In this document: positions 28,587 through 37,932 of the stretch, piece after piece
Position numbering within the stretch: the stretch's first letter is position 1
Layout: each line of letters begins with the position of its first letter
From: an uncultured beta proteobacterium
GTDB lineage: Bacteria; Pseudomonadota; Gammaproteobacteria; Burkholderiales; Burkholderiaceae_C
Direction of reading: 5' to 3'
Length of the DNA stretch: 38,619 nt
Assembly (NCBI GenBank): GCA_903948045.1
Contig: CAJAXU010000483.1
Span: forward strand, 1 to 38,619
Position numbers and translations under genes: made by a program
Notes under the pieces: generated by a model
Database searches by the model: none
The model's input: only the letters and a program-made list of their open reading frames with translations
Told to the model about the DNA's origin: nothing

Positions 28587-29362
28587 TGCGTGACACGCCG
28601 TACCAGGGCGAAAAACAGGCGGTCGGGCAGCAGCCGTAGTACTTTCATCCACCGCGTGAAGCGCTTGGGAAAGTGCAGCTCAAAGGCGCCGCTGCGCCAG
28701 CCTGCCAGCATGGCGGTGGCTGCCTGTTCCGGCGTGATCAGCGCAGGCATGGTGAAGGCATTGCCAGCGGTCAAGGGCGTCTCGACAAAACCTGGATTAA
28801 CAATCGACACCCCCAGGCCGCGGGGGCGCAGATCGAGGTACAGGGTTTCGGCCAGATTGATCAGCGCCGCTTTGGTCGGGCCGTAGGCCAGGCTGTTGGG
28901 CAGGCCACGGTAGCCGGCCACGCTGCCGACCAGGCTGATGTGACCCTGGCCGCGCGCCAATAGCGCCGGCAGCACTGCATCCAGCAGGTACAGGGCGCCC
29001 AGGTAATTGACGGCCAGGTGGCGTTGCATGTCGGCGACGTCGATGGCTTCGGCACGCATGGCCTGGTAGTGGCCTGCGCAGTAGACCACGCAGTCGATGG
29101 GCCCTTGTGCCAGCAAGTTGGTGGCGGCCAGGGCCACAGCCGCTGGGTCGGTGGCATCCAGCGCCAGCGCTTGACTGCCCGGGTGCTGCTGCACGAAGTC
29201 CGCCAGTGCCTCTGCCTTGCGGGCTGACACGGTCACCCGCGCGCCCGCCCGGTGCAGCGCTGAAGCGGTAGCCCGCCCGATGCCGGTCGAGGCACCAACA
29301 ATCCAGACTGTCTGGCCCTGCCAGTCACGCAGGGGCGGGTTGAGTGGGGCAAAGAGCGGCAT
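28583..29362 (-). CDS. SDR-family oxidoreductase
   Basis: VWIVGASTGIGRATASALHRAG, YCAGHY, SLVGSVAGYRGLPNSLAYGPTKAALINLAETL. Confidence 0.95.
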   Translation of the reverse strand: MPLFAPLNPPLRDWQGQTVWIVGASTGIGRATASALHRAGARVTVSARKAEALADFVQQHPGSQALALDATDPAAVALAATNLLAQGPIDCVVYCAGHYQAMRAEAIDVADMQRHLAVNYLGALYLLDAVLPALLARGQGHISLVGSVAGYRGLPNSLAYGPTKAALINLAETLYLDLRPRGLGVSIVNPGFVETPLTAGNAFTMPALITPEQAATAMLAGWRSGAFELHFPKRFTRWMKVLRLLPDRLFFALVRRVTQ

Positions 29363-29372
29363 AGGTGGCTGC

Positions 29373-29912
29373 TCAGCGTTTCACGAACGACAGGGTGACC
29401 TCGCCCAACCGGACGCCAAACTTGCTCATGGCGGCTTTGTTGAGCATGACCTTGTCCGTCATCAGGTACATCCAGTCATCAAACTGAACCTCGAACACGC
29501 GGCCGTCAACAGGCAGGTTCAGGGTGTAGGTCCAGTGGAAGGTGTTACCCCTAGTCTCGCCGCGAGCTTCGCCCACCACGTCGTCGGCGCGACCACTGAA
29601 GCGGCCGTCGCCGAGCTTGCGCAGTCGCCAAATGCGTTTTTGCGTGCTGCCATCGGAATAGCGGAAGTCTTCATCCAACACGCCATCGTCACCGTTCCAT
29701 GTGCAGACCATGACCACGGTGAAACGCTTGACCACGGTGCCGGAGCGGTCGGTGAAAACGCCGTAGGCGTCCAGTGTGCCGTTGAAGTACTGCGCAAGGT
29801 CAAGCAGTGGTTTGTCCTGGGCATAGGTTTCGATCTGCTGCACAGCGCAGCCGCTCAGTAGCAGCGTGGCTGGTGCGGCAGCGGCGGCAGCGAGCAACAG
29901 GCGGCGTTTCAT
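29373..29912 (-). CDS. DUF3833-family lipoprotein
   Basis: Lipobox LLLSGCAVQQIE; LAQYFNGTLDAYGVFTDRSGTVVKRFTVVMVCTWNGDDGVLDEDFRYSDGSTQKRIWRL. Start at 29912 overlaps the MFS stop. Confidence 0.88.
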   Translation of the reverse strand: MKRRLLLAAAAAAPATLLLSGCAVQQIETYAQDKPLLDLAQYFNGTLDAYGVFTDRSGTVVKRFTVVMVCTWNGDDGVLDEDFRYSDGSTQKRIWRLRKLGDGRFSGRADDVVGEARGETRGNTFHWTYTLNLPVDGRVFEVQFDDWMYLMTDKVMLNKAAMSKFGVRLGEVTLSFVKR

Positions 29913-31186
29913 GGCGTTCTCCGGATGATCAGGGTGTACAGCAGGGTGGCGGCCAGCAATTTGAGTGCGCAGGGCAACAGACAATAGGCTGCGGACAGGG
30001 TTTCCAGGGCGGCTCCGTCGCGGCTGCCTGGCTGATAACCGAGCGCCGCCAGCGCTGGCAGCGCACGGCCGGCCGCAAGGGCCAGGTTGAGTTTGGACGC
30101 GAAATTCCACCAGCCAAAGTAAGTGCCCTCCTGTGTGGACTGATCGCCACTGTTGGCGATGTGACCTGCTAGCAGCGCGCTCGGCACGGCCAGGTCGGCG
30201 CCCAGCCCGATGCCTGACAGTGCACACACGCCCGCGAAGGCGGCGCTATCGCCGGCGCCCAGACCGGCAGCAAAGATGAAGACGGCGATCGACAGCAGCA
30301 TGCCCAGCCCCCAGGCGCGCGCCAGCCCGAACCGGCCAACCAGCTTTAACCAGGCAGGTATTGACAGGGCAGCAGCCACAAAATAGGCGCTCAGGAACAG
30401 GGGCTCGGCAGCGGGCGGGGCCTGCAGCACGTCTTGCACAAAGAACAGCAGCAGGGTGGCTGGAATAGCGCTGGCGATGCCATTGACGATGAACACCGCC
30501 AGCAGTCGGCGGAATCCCGGGCGTGACCAAGGCAGCCAAAGCGAGCGCCTATCGCGCCCAGCGGATGGCTCTGGCGCAGCGGCCGGCCTGGGCCTGGGGG
30601 CTCGGGTCCAGGCCAGCCAGCCCAGCCCGATGGCTGCAAAAAAAATACCGACAGTGGCGGGCAGACCCAACGCGATGGGGCTTACGGACGCCAGGATCAC
30701 GCCGGCCAAGCCAAGCCCTTCACGCCAGGCCACCACGCGGCTGCGTTGCGCCTCGTTGCCACCCAGCATGGCGCCCCAGGACTGATGCATCACAGTCAGT
30801 GCGCTGAATGCGGCGTAAGTCAACACCAGACAGGCTCCGGCCCAGGCCAGCAGGGCATCCACCCCTTGCATCGGGGGAAAGAACAACAGTGCGAAGCCCA
30901 GGCCCAGTACGATCGATGCCGCCGCTGCCGCGCCCAGGACGGTGCGCGCCGAGCGTGCAAACAGGCGGTCGCTCCATCGCCCAAGCATTGGGTCGATCAG
31001 CGCGTCAAACAAGCGCGCGCCCAGCAGCAGGGCGCCAAGCGCCGCCAAGGGTACGCCAAAATTACGGGCGTAGTGGTTCGGCAGCAGTACATAAAGGGGC
31101 AAGGCGACAAAGGCGAGCGGCAGGCCCATCAGACCGTATCGCCAGCCCTCGCGCCAGCCAAAAGCAGTGGTGGCGCCGTCGTTCAT
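29909..31186 (-). CDS. MFS transporter (MelB/GPH-like)
   Basis: YGLMGLPLAFVALPLYVLLPNHYARNFGVPLAALGALLLGARLFDALIDPMLGRWSDR; approximately 12 TM. Confidence 0.9.
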   Translation of the reverse strand: MNDGATTAFGWREGWRYGLMGLPLAFVALPLYVLLPNHYARNFGVPLAALGALLLGARLFDALIDPMLGRWSDRLFARSARTVLGAAAAASIVLGLGFALLFFPPMQGVDALLAWAGACLVLTYAAFSALTVMHQSWGAMLGGNEAQRSRVVAWREGLGLAGVILASVSPIALGLPATVGIFFAAIGLGWLAWTRAPRPRPAAAPEPSAGRDRRSLWLPWSRPGFRRLLAVFIVNGIASAIPATLLLFFVQDVLQAPPAAEPLFLSAYFVAAALSIPAWLKLVGRFGLARAWGLGMLLSIAVFIFAAGLGAGDSAAFAGVCALSGIGLGADLAVPSALLAGHIANSGDQSTQEGTYFGWWNFASKLNLALAAGRALPALAALGYQPGSRDGAALETLSAAYCLLPCALKLLAATLLYTLIIRRTP

Positions 31187-31749
31187 GTTGCGGCGCGGGC
31201 CAGCAGGGCGTTGCGCAACTTGGGTTCGCTGGTGGCCTCACCCAGCCAGATGCCGAAGAACTTGGTGCCAAAGGCTGCGTCGCCCATGCCCCCGATTCTG
31301 CGCCCCTGGTGCCAGAACGAGACGCCCCCTGGCGGGTGCAGCCCCGTGATGCGGTCGCCCGCTGCCACATCAGGCAAGATGTCTTGCAAGTTCGTGAGCC
31401 AAGTCCGCGCTGTGTCCGGCGCGACCTCGTGCATCCGCCGGATCTCTTGCAGCGAGCGCTGCGCGATGTCGCTGGCGGTGAAGGCACGCAGATAGGTCAG
31501 GCACAAGGCAAAACGCTGTTGGCTGAACTGAGCAGGCTCAAAGCCAGGCAGCGCCCACAAAGCGGCGTCATACACAGACAGGCCGAAGTAGCGCAGCCGG
31601 CCGTTACCGACCAAGCGGGTTCCTGGCATGGCGGCGAGCACTTCGGCAGGCGGCGCCGGTGGCGTGTCCTGGGCCAGGGCGTCGAAGGTACAGGCCTGAA
31701 CGAAAGCGCCCAGGGCGGCTTGACCAAGCAGGGTGCGGCGAGTTGGCAT
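31183..31749 (-). CDS. Chalcone isomerase-like family protein
   Basis: Start MPTRRTLLGQAALGAFVQA (Tat/Sec-like signal); GTRLVGNGRLRYFGLSVYDAALWALPGFE, LRAFTASDIAQRSLQEIRR. Confidence 0.85.
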   Translation of the reverse strand: MPTRRTLLGQAALGAFVQACTFDALAQDTPPAPPAEVLAAMPGTRLVGNGRLRYFGLSVYDAALWALPGFEPAQFSQQRFALCLTYLRAFTASDIAQRSLQEIRRMHEVAPDTARTWLTNLQDILPDVAAGDRITGLHPPGGVSFWHQGRRIGGMGDAAFGTKFFGIWLGEATSEPKLRNALLARAAT

Positions 31750-31759
31750 GGGTCCGTCT

Positions 31760-32983
31760 TCAGAGCGCTGGCTTCTGCAGTGTGTATTGCACGACATCAA
31801 TATTGCCTTCGCAGAAAGCCGCTTCGCAATAAGCCAGATAGAACTCCCAAATTCGCATGAAACGCTCGTCAAAACCGCCTTGCAGCACCTGGCTGCGCGC
31901 GCCCAGAAAGGCTTCGCGCCAGCGTTTCAAAGTTTCGGCATAGTCCAAGCCAAACGCGTATTCGTCCACCACCTCGAAACCTGCGGCACTGGCCTGCGCC
32001 CGGAACTCGCGCGGGCAGGGCAGGCAGCCGCCCGGGAAGATGTACTGTTGGATGAAGTCTGTGCCTCGCACATACCGCTCAAAGATGCTGTCGTCAATCA
32101 CAATGCTTTGCACGCAGGCCCGACCCCCGGGTTTGAGCAGGCGCGCCAGCGTAGCGAAGTAGTTGGGCCAGTACGCGCGCCCTACCGCTTCAATCATCTC
32201 GATCGAGCAGATGGCGTCAAAAGGCGGGTCCTGGATGTCGCGGTAATCCTGCAGCCGTAGGTCAGCCCGTTCAGCCACGCCCAGGCGTTGCAGTCGCTCG
32301 CGCGCAAAGGACAGTTGTTCAGTGCTTAGTGTGACCCCGACCAGCGAGGCGCCGAAGGTGGTGGTGCTCATTTCCGCCAGGGCCCCCCAGCCGCAGCCGA
32401 CCTCCAGCACCCGGTCGCCGGCCTTGACCTGACACAGTTCCAGGGCACGCCGTACCTTGGCTGTTTGAGCCTGCGCCATGGGTTGGCTCAGATCACCGGC
32501 AAAAATTGCCGACGAGTAATTCATGGTGTCATCGAGCCAAAGACGGTAGAAAGCGTTGCCCAGGTCGTAGTGGGCGTGGATATTCTTTTGGCTGTTGGCG
32601 CGGGTGTTGCGGTTAAGCAGGTGCTTGATCCGGTAAAACAGGCGGCCGGCCCAGGACCCATAAATGGCCGATTCCACCTCTGCTCGGTTTTTCACCAGCA
32701 CCCGCAGCAGCTCGGTCAGGTTGGGGGTACTCCAATCTCCTGCGATAAAGCTCTCGGCAAAACCAATATCGCCTGATTTCAGCGCGGCGGCGCAGGGTTT
32801 CCAGTTGTGCAGATGCAAGGCGGCGTGGGGCGCTGCCGTGCCGCCAAAGCGCTGCATCGAGCCGTCTGGCAATTGCAGCGTCAAGCTGCCGTGCTGCAGG
32901 CCTTGCAGCAGCTTGAGCACGGCGCGGCCGGCCGCGGGCGTACCTTGCGGAATGGAATAGGGGGTGGCAGTGCTGGTGTTCAT
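31760..32983 (-). CDS. Cyclopropane-fatty-acyl-phospholipid synthase family SAM methyltransferase
   Basis: HYDLGNAFYRLWLDDTMNYSSAIF, VLEVGCGWGALAE, GVTLSTEQLSFARERL, SIEMIEAVGRAYWPNYF, FIQQYIFPGGCLP. Confidence 0.95.
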   Translation of the reverse strand: MNTSTATPYSIPQGTPAAGRAVLKLLQGLQHGSLTLQLPDGSMQRFGGTAAPHAALHLHNWKPCAAALKSGDIGFAESFIAGDWSTPNLTELLRVLVKNRAEVESAIYGSWAGRLFYRIKHLLNRNTRANSQKNIHAHYDLGNAFYRLWLDDTMNYSSAIFAGDLSQPMAQAQTAKVRRALELCQVKAGDRVLEVGCGWGALAEMSTTTFGASLVGVTLSTEQLSFARERLQRLGVAERADLRLQDYRDIQDPPFDAICSIEMIEAVGRAYWPNYFATLARLLKPGGRACVQSIVIDDSIFERYVRGTDFIQQYIFPGGCLPCPREFRAQASAAGFEVVDEYAFGLDYAETLKRWREAFLGARSQVLQGGFDERFMRIWEFYLAYCEAAFCEGNIDVVQYTLQKPAL

Positions 32984-32996
32984 GAGGGGCTTGGGC

Positions 32997-33773
32997 TCAG
33001 CGGGTGGTCAGCGAAGTCGGAGGAACCGGTTTGGCAAAGAAGGGCGCACGTTTGGCAAACAGCTTGAGCGCCTGCCAGTGGATGCGCAGTACCACGCCCA
33101 GCGTCATGGCCGGGTAGTGCCACAGCGCACGGCGCACGCTGCGGGCATTCAACGGAACCAACGCGCCACTGACACTGGTCTGAATTAGCGGGCCGTCGGC
33201 GTCGTCGAAATCAATCCGCCCCACCGTGCGGCAGCGCTTGGCATCCACCATGAAGCGGAAGCGGTAGCCCCCCTCCACCGGGCAAAACGGCGAGACATGA
33301 AAGACCTTGGCAGCCCGCTGCTCCACCCCGTAGCGGGGGGCGTCAAGCAGGTAGCAGTGGCGCTCACCGAAGGTGTTGTTGACCTCGACCACTATGGCGC
33401 GCAGGGTGCCGTCGGCACGGTGGCAGTACCAAAAACTGACCGGCTTGAAGGTGTGACCCAGTACCCGTGGGTAACAGTGCAGCCAGACCTCGCCATCGGC
33501 GCCGTCAATACCCTGCTGCTGCAACAGGTCGTCGAGCCAGGCCAGGGCGCCGCCCTGTGCCGGACTGCGCCCGTCACCATGGTCGACGTCAAAAAAACTC
33601 AGGGGTGCCCAGCGGTTGCGAACCAGCGCACCCGGGCCGGCCACCGCCAGACTGCGCATGGGCAGCATCAAAAAATACGTGCCATAGGTGAAGGCATTGC
33701 GCACCGGCTTGAGGCGCGTATGTCGCACCTGACCAAAGCCGATCAACGCCTGAGACGTTTCAGCGCGGTTCAT
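32997..33773 (-). CDS. DUF1365 domain protein
   Basis: GQVRHTRLKPVRNAFTYGTYFLMLPM, VFLHCYPRVLGHTFKPVSFWYCHRADG-type motif (VWLHCYPRVLGHTFKPVSFWYCHRADGTLRAIVVEVNNTFGERHCYLL). Confidence 0.92.
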   Translation of the reverse strand: MNRAETSQALIGFGQVRHTRLKPVRNAFTYGTYFLMLPMRSLAVAGPGALVRNRWAPLSFFDVDHGDGRSPAQGGALAWLDDLLQQQGIDGADGEVWLHCYPRVLGHTFKPVSFWYCHRADGTLRAIVVEVNNTFGERHCYLLDAPRYGVEQRAAKVFHVSPFCPVEGGYRFRFMVDAKRCRTVGRIDFDDADGPLIQTSVSGALVPLNARSVRRALWHYPAMTLGVVLRIHWQALKLFAKRAPFFAKPVPPTSLTTR

Positions 33774-35071
33774 GCCAGAGCGCCCTGGTTTGGGCCTAGC
33801 AGAGGTTCGAGTTGTGCTGCCACCGCCAAACCTGATTTAAGCCCGTCTTCATGAAAGCCATAGCCAGTCCAGGCCCCGCAAAAATAGGTGTGGCGCTGCC
33901 CCTGCAAGGCTCTGACAGCTTGCTGGGCCCGGATCGCGGCGAGGTCGAAGATCGGGTGCGCATAGTCGAAGCTGGCATGAACCTCGCCAGGCGCAATGGC
34001 GCGCAGTGGGTTGAGCGACACCAGCACTGGCTGCGCAAAGGGCAGCGGCTGAAGTTGATTGAGCAGGTAGTGCAGGCAGACTTGGTTGGCGTCCCCAGCC
34101 CCAATGGCGCGCTCATAGTTCCAGGCCGCCCAGGCCCGGCGCTGGCGTGGCAGCACCGAGGTGTCGGTGTGCAGCACGGCCCGGTTGGCCTGGTAACGGA
34201 TGGCGCCCAGTGTGGCGCGTTCGGCCTCGCTCGCGTCATCCAGCAAGGCGAGGGACTGGTCGGAGTGACTGGCCAGCACGACCTTGTCAAAGCGCTCGGT
34301 CTGCCCTGCGGCGCTGACCAGTACGCCCTGTGCATCCCGGCGGATCAGCTGCACCGGGCAGCGCAGGCGCTTGTCGTCAATCCGGGCGGTGATTTTGTCA
34401 ACGTACTGGCGTGCACCGCCATCCACCGTCCACCATTGCGGCCGGTTGGTGACCTGGATCAGGCCGTGGTTGTGGCAGAACCGGACCATGGTGGCCACCG
34501 GGAACTGCAGCATTTGGTCGGTTGGACAGCTCCAGATGCAGCCCAGCATCGGCAGAAAGTACCAGTCTCGGAACTCGGTTGAAAACTGGTGCTGCGACAA
34601 GAAGTCAGCCAACGGTTGTAGCAGTTCGGCATCCCGACCTCCGACGGCCAGGGCGGTGGCCAGACGGTTGAAACGCAGCACATCGCCCAACATCGCCAGA
34701 AAACGCGGGCGCACCAGATTGCGGCGCTGGGCAAACACGGTGTTGAGCGAGGAGCCGCTCCATTCCAGGACTGCTGGTGGCCGATGACCCGGGACCTGAA
34801 CCGAAAACGACATGTCCGAGCGGGCGGTCGGCACGCCGAGCTCGCCAAACAGCCGGATCAGTTCGGGGTAGGTGCGCTCATTGAAAACGAGAAAACCGGT
34901 GTCCACGCCATGACGGACGGGTCCGTCCGGGCCCGGGAGGGTGAGGTCGACCGTATGCGTATGGCCGCCGAAATAGTCGCCCGCCTCAAAAAGAGTGATG
35001 TCCGCCCGGCCGCGCAGGCGATGCGCCACAGCCAGACCAGATATGCCGGAGCCGACGATGGCCAGCTTCAT
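33770..35071 (-). CDS. FAD-dependent (amine oxidase-type) NAD(P)-binding oxidoreductase
   Basis: MKLAIVGSGISGLAVAHRLRGRADITLFEAGDYFGGHTHTVDL (Rossmann), GVDTGFLVFNERTYPELIRLFGELGVPTARSDMSFSV, CGAWTGYGFHEDGLKSG. Confidence 0.93.
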   Translation of the reverse strand: MKLAIVGSGISGLAVAHRLRGRADITLFEAGDYFGGHTHTVDLTLPGPDGPVRHGVDTGFLVFNERTYPELIRLFGELGVPTARSDMSFSVQVPGHRPPAVLEWSGSSLNTVFAQRRNLVRPRFLAMLGDVLRFNRLATALAVGGRDAELLQPLADFLSQHQFSTEFRDWYFLPMLGCIWSCPTDQMLQFPVATMVRFCHNHGLIQVTNRPQWWTVDGGARQYVDKITARIDDKRLRCPVQLIRRDAQGVLVSAAGQTERFDKVVLASHSDQSLALLDDASEAERATLGAIRYQANRAVLHTDTSVLPRQRRAWAAWNYERAIGAGDANQVCLHYLLNQLQPLPFAQPVLVSLNPLRAIAPGEVHASFDYAHPIFDLAAIRAQQAVRALQGQRHTYFCGAWTGYGFHEDGLKSGLAVAAQLEPLLGPNQGALA

Positions 35072-35216
35072 GCGCTGCAAACCGCTGCCTTGGGAGGCTC
35101 GAGGCATAAAAAGAGGGTGTGCATTGAAGATGGTACGTTGTAGTTATTTTATGACCAGTCGGTAATTTTTCAAAGCAAGGCCGCAATACCCGGGCTGGCG
35201 CCATGGCCGACCCCTG

Positions 35217-36455
35217 CTAAATGCGTTTGACCGACGGGATGGCCTTGGTCAGCGGCAGAAGTCGCTTGAGTGGCGGCCGGACCTTGATCTCATGACCCGG
35301 AATACTGCTCAGAATCTTGAACTCGCTTTGCGCCGTATCACGCACCGTCAACTCACTGTGCGTCATCCCGAGGCGATTGAGCATCACAGCGACAAAGGGG
35401 GTGGTGGTGTTCGCGCCGCGCCGTACCACGATCGCAGTTTCCTGAGAAGCCAGACGAACATAGGTGCCTGGAGAGTAGATGCCGACGGCCTTGATCAGGG
35501 CCGCGCCTGCCTCGTCGACCTGCTTGTTTTCATCAAAGTAAATGGCTTTCATGGCGATGCCCGGGGGCACCGCCTTGCGCGCCGCTCGCGGCGAAATGGC
35601 GGCCGCAAATTTGTCGGCGCGTTGAATCAGGCGGGCGATCCGTTCACCGGGCGAGCGTTTGGACAGCGGCCCTGGCAGTTTGGCGTGATGGTGCCGCACG
35701 CCCTCGAGCCAGAGTTGGTTGGTGAGCCCAAGTGAGGTCAGCATGTCGACTGAGCGTGCCGGATGCTGGTCAATGTTCTGCCGTTGTGGTGGTGCGACGG
35801 GCTCTTTTTGTTGCGCCAGCACGTCTTGCAGCTCCGTCATGCCAATGTTCATGCTCAGCGCGGCACGGCCGAGCGCGCTGGTGAGATCCGCCGGCCAATG
35901 CAACACCTCGCGTGCTGCAATGCCGCACATGGCATTGACCAGCATGGCATGGGTCGCACTGTAGCGCTCGACCTCGATAGAGGCCATCTGAATCAGGGCC
36001 AGCAGCGTTCCGTCCGGGTTGGCTTGGCTGAACAGACTGACTTTATCCTCCAGCCGCTCGACCTGTTCCAGGAACGCCGCCTCGCGACCATTTCGCAATA
36101 TGGCGTGTGCCTGCTCTTGTAGATAGGGCCAATCCGGTTCCTTGTCGACTTCCGGCAGCCGGGAAGGGCTGCGCCTGGCCCCCGCGACCTGGTCTCCGGC
36201 CTGGGCGATGTTGGCGAGTTTGGAGTCCCGCGCCAGCATCGTCAACATCTGTCCCTCTTGATGCCGCTTCAGTGCCTGCGCATCCTGGCGGTCGATGAAC
36301 AGGCTGTCGTTCCCCTGGGCCATGGCTTCAAGCTCGGTGCGGCTTTTGACGCGGCTCCCCTTTTTGAGCAGCAGGGCCCCACTGGCACTCCATAACGAAA
36401 AGGGAAGTGGATCTTCGATGCGGATGCTGGCGATTTTGACGGGCGAGAGGTCCAT
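35217..36455 (-). CDS. HD-GYP-like domain protein, catalytic motifs degenerate
   Basis: HD-GYP-like fold region YSATHAMLVNAMCG...AALSMNIGM...HPARSVDML...VRHHHAKLPGPLS...ERIARLIQRADKFAAAISPR; HD and GYP residues replaced. Confidence 0.75.
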   Translation of the reverse strand: MDLSPVKIASIRIEDPLPFSLWSASGALLLKKGSRVKSRTELEAMAQGNDSLFIDRQDAQALKRHQEGQMLTMLARDSKLANIAQAGDQVAGARRSPSRLPEVDKEPDWPYLQEQAHAILRNGREAAFLEQVERLEDKVSLFSQANPDGTLLALIQMASIEVERYSATHAMLVNAMCGIAAREVLHWPADLTSALGRAALSMNIGMTELQDVLAQQKEPVAPPQRQNIDQHPARSVDMLTSLGLTNQLWLEGVRHHHAKLPGPLSKRSPGERIARLIQRADKFAAAISPRAARKAVPPGIAMKAIYFDENKQVDEAGAALIKAVGIYSPGTYVRLASQETAIVVRRGANTTTPFVAVMLNRLGMTHSELTVRDTAQSEFKILSSIPGHEIKVRPPLKRLLPLTKAIPSVKRI

Positions 36456-36483
36456 GGACGGTCAGGAGTTACGGTCGCGGCGC

Positions 36484-37851
36484 TCAGGCCGGAAAATTGG
36501 AGGCCGGGGTGCGGGTCAAGGGGATGAGCCGAGAGAGATTGAGGCTGACTTTGACGCTGGCGCTGGGCAGGCCGGCGGTGACGCGCCAGTCGGCCAAACT
36601 GGTGTCGCGCAGGGTCAGCTCATTGTTGGGCAGGCCCTCGCGATTCAGCACCACAGCGACGCGTGGCGCGCTGGTTACTCGGCCGCGCCGCACCACAATC
36701 GCCACCTCTTGGCTGGCCAGCCGGACAAAAGACCCCGGTGGGTAAACACCCACGGCCTTCACAAGTGCGGCCCCAGCCTCGTCGACAGCCTGGTTTTCAT
36801 CAAAATAGGCCGCTTTCATGGCGATCCCGGTGGCGGCTGCCGAGCGGGAGGCGCGGGGTGAAATCGCGGCGGCAAAAATGTCGGCCCTTTGAATCAAGCG
36901 CGCCATCCGCTGGCCCTGGCTGCGTGCGGCCAATGGACCGGGTGCTTTGGCATGGTGGTCGAGCACCGCCTCCAACAGGTCGCGGTTGGTCACACCCAGT
37001 TGGCGCAGCAGTGCCGCCGAGTGACTCGGGTGCACCCGAACCAGTTCGCGCTGTTTGGGGTTCAAAGGTTCTTTTTGCTGCGCCATCCGGTCCTGCTGGA
37101 CCGACATACCGATGTTCATCGTCAGAGCCGCATGGCACAGCACAGTTTCTTGCAGCGCCGGCCATTTCAAGACATCGCGTGCGGCGATGCCGCACATCAC
37201 ACTGACGAGCATCGCGTGGGTGCCGCTGTAGCGCTCCAGATCCCGCGACGACAGAAAAAACAGGCTGAGCAGTGTGCCGTCGGGGTTGAGCCGGGCGTAG
37301 TGGCCAAGGTGGGCCTGTAGTTTTTCCAGTCGTTCACGGAAATTTTGTGGGTTGGAGACCCGCAGCAGGGCATGTGCCTGGTCTTGCAAGTCCAGCCAGT
37401 CGGCCTCACTGCTGGGGATCTCGCCCAAGGGAGCTTCGACTTTCGTGCTGGTAGCGCCGCTGGCCTCAACGCCTGCATTCAGTACGGCCGATACTTCGGT
37501 GCGCGGCGGTGCCGCCTTCAGGGTCGCCAGTCGGTCAGATCCTCTTGAGACAGCCCGCTCGCGAGCGACCACCACGCCCATGTCAGTCAGTCGGGTGCTG
37601 GCGATGGCGCCAAGAGCGCGATCTCCGCTCAGCAGTGCATTCAAGCGCTTTTGATAGGCGTTTTGAAAACGCTCGTATTCAATCGCATCGACCAGCAGCT
37701 TGTCGCGCTTGCCCAGCATGACCTCGTACTCCCGCTTGTCCTTCAGGATGTAGCCGCTACCAGCCACCATCAGGCCATTCTCATCCCAGACTGAGAATGG
37801 CAGGGCCTCGCCGATGCGGATGTGTTCGAAACTGAAGCTGACGCGTCGCAT
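36484..37851 (-). CDS. HD-GYP-like domain protein (tandem paralog), catalytic motifs degenerate
   Basis: Start MRRVSFSFEHIRIGEALPFSVWDENG; YSGTHAMLVSVMCG...AALTMNIGM...HPSHSAALL...LDHHAKAPGPLA...QRMARLIQRADIFAAAISPR. Clear paralog of 35217..36455. Confidence 0.75.
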   Translation of the reverse strand: MRRVSFSFEHIRIGEALPFSVWDENGLMVAGSGYILKDKREYEVMLGKRDKLLVDAIEYERFQNAYQKRLNALLSGDRALGAIASTRLTDMGVVVARERAVSRGSDRLATLKAAPPRTEVSAVLNAGVEASGATSTKVEAPLGEIPSSEADWLDLQDQAHALLRVSNPQNFRERLEKLQAHLGHYARLNPDGTLLSLFFLSSRDLERYSGTHAMLVSVMCGIAARDVLKWPALQETVLCHAALTMNIGMSVQQDRMAQQKEPLNPKQRELVRVHPSHSAALLRQLGVTNRDLLEAVLDHHAKAPGPLAARSQGQRMARLIQRADIFAAAISPRASRSAAATGIAMKAAYFDENQAVDEAGAALVKAVGVYPPGSFVRLASQEVAIVVRRGRVTSAPRVAVVLNREGLPNNELTLRDTSLADWRVTAGLPSASVKVSLNLSRLIPLTRTPASNFPA

Positions 37852-37932
37852 GGTCGCCCTGGGTTGTAACGATGGCGGGAGTCGAAAAAAGCAGCAGCTT
37901 AACCCAATTGTTGACCTGCTAGCATTGAACAC

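Noticed and set aside
33851-34582. 243-aa + strand ORF opposite the FAD oxidoreductase
   Set aside because: Shadow ORF within a coupled minus-strand operon; composition reflects the complementary strand.
35073-35086. CGCTGCAAACCGCT (reverse of AGCGGTTTGCAGCG) resembling the island-edge repeat
   Set aside because: Sits immediately upstream of the FAD oxidoreductase start codon with no boundary context; treated as a chance match and used as a caution on the significance of the 14-bp direct repeat.
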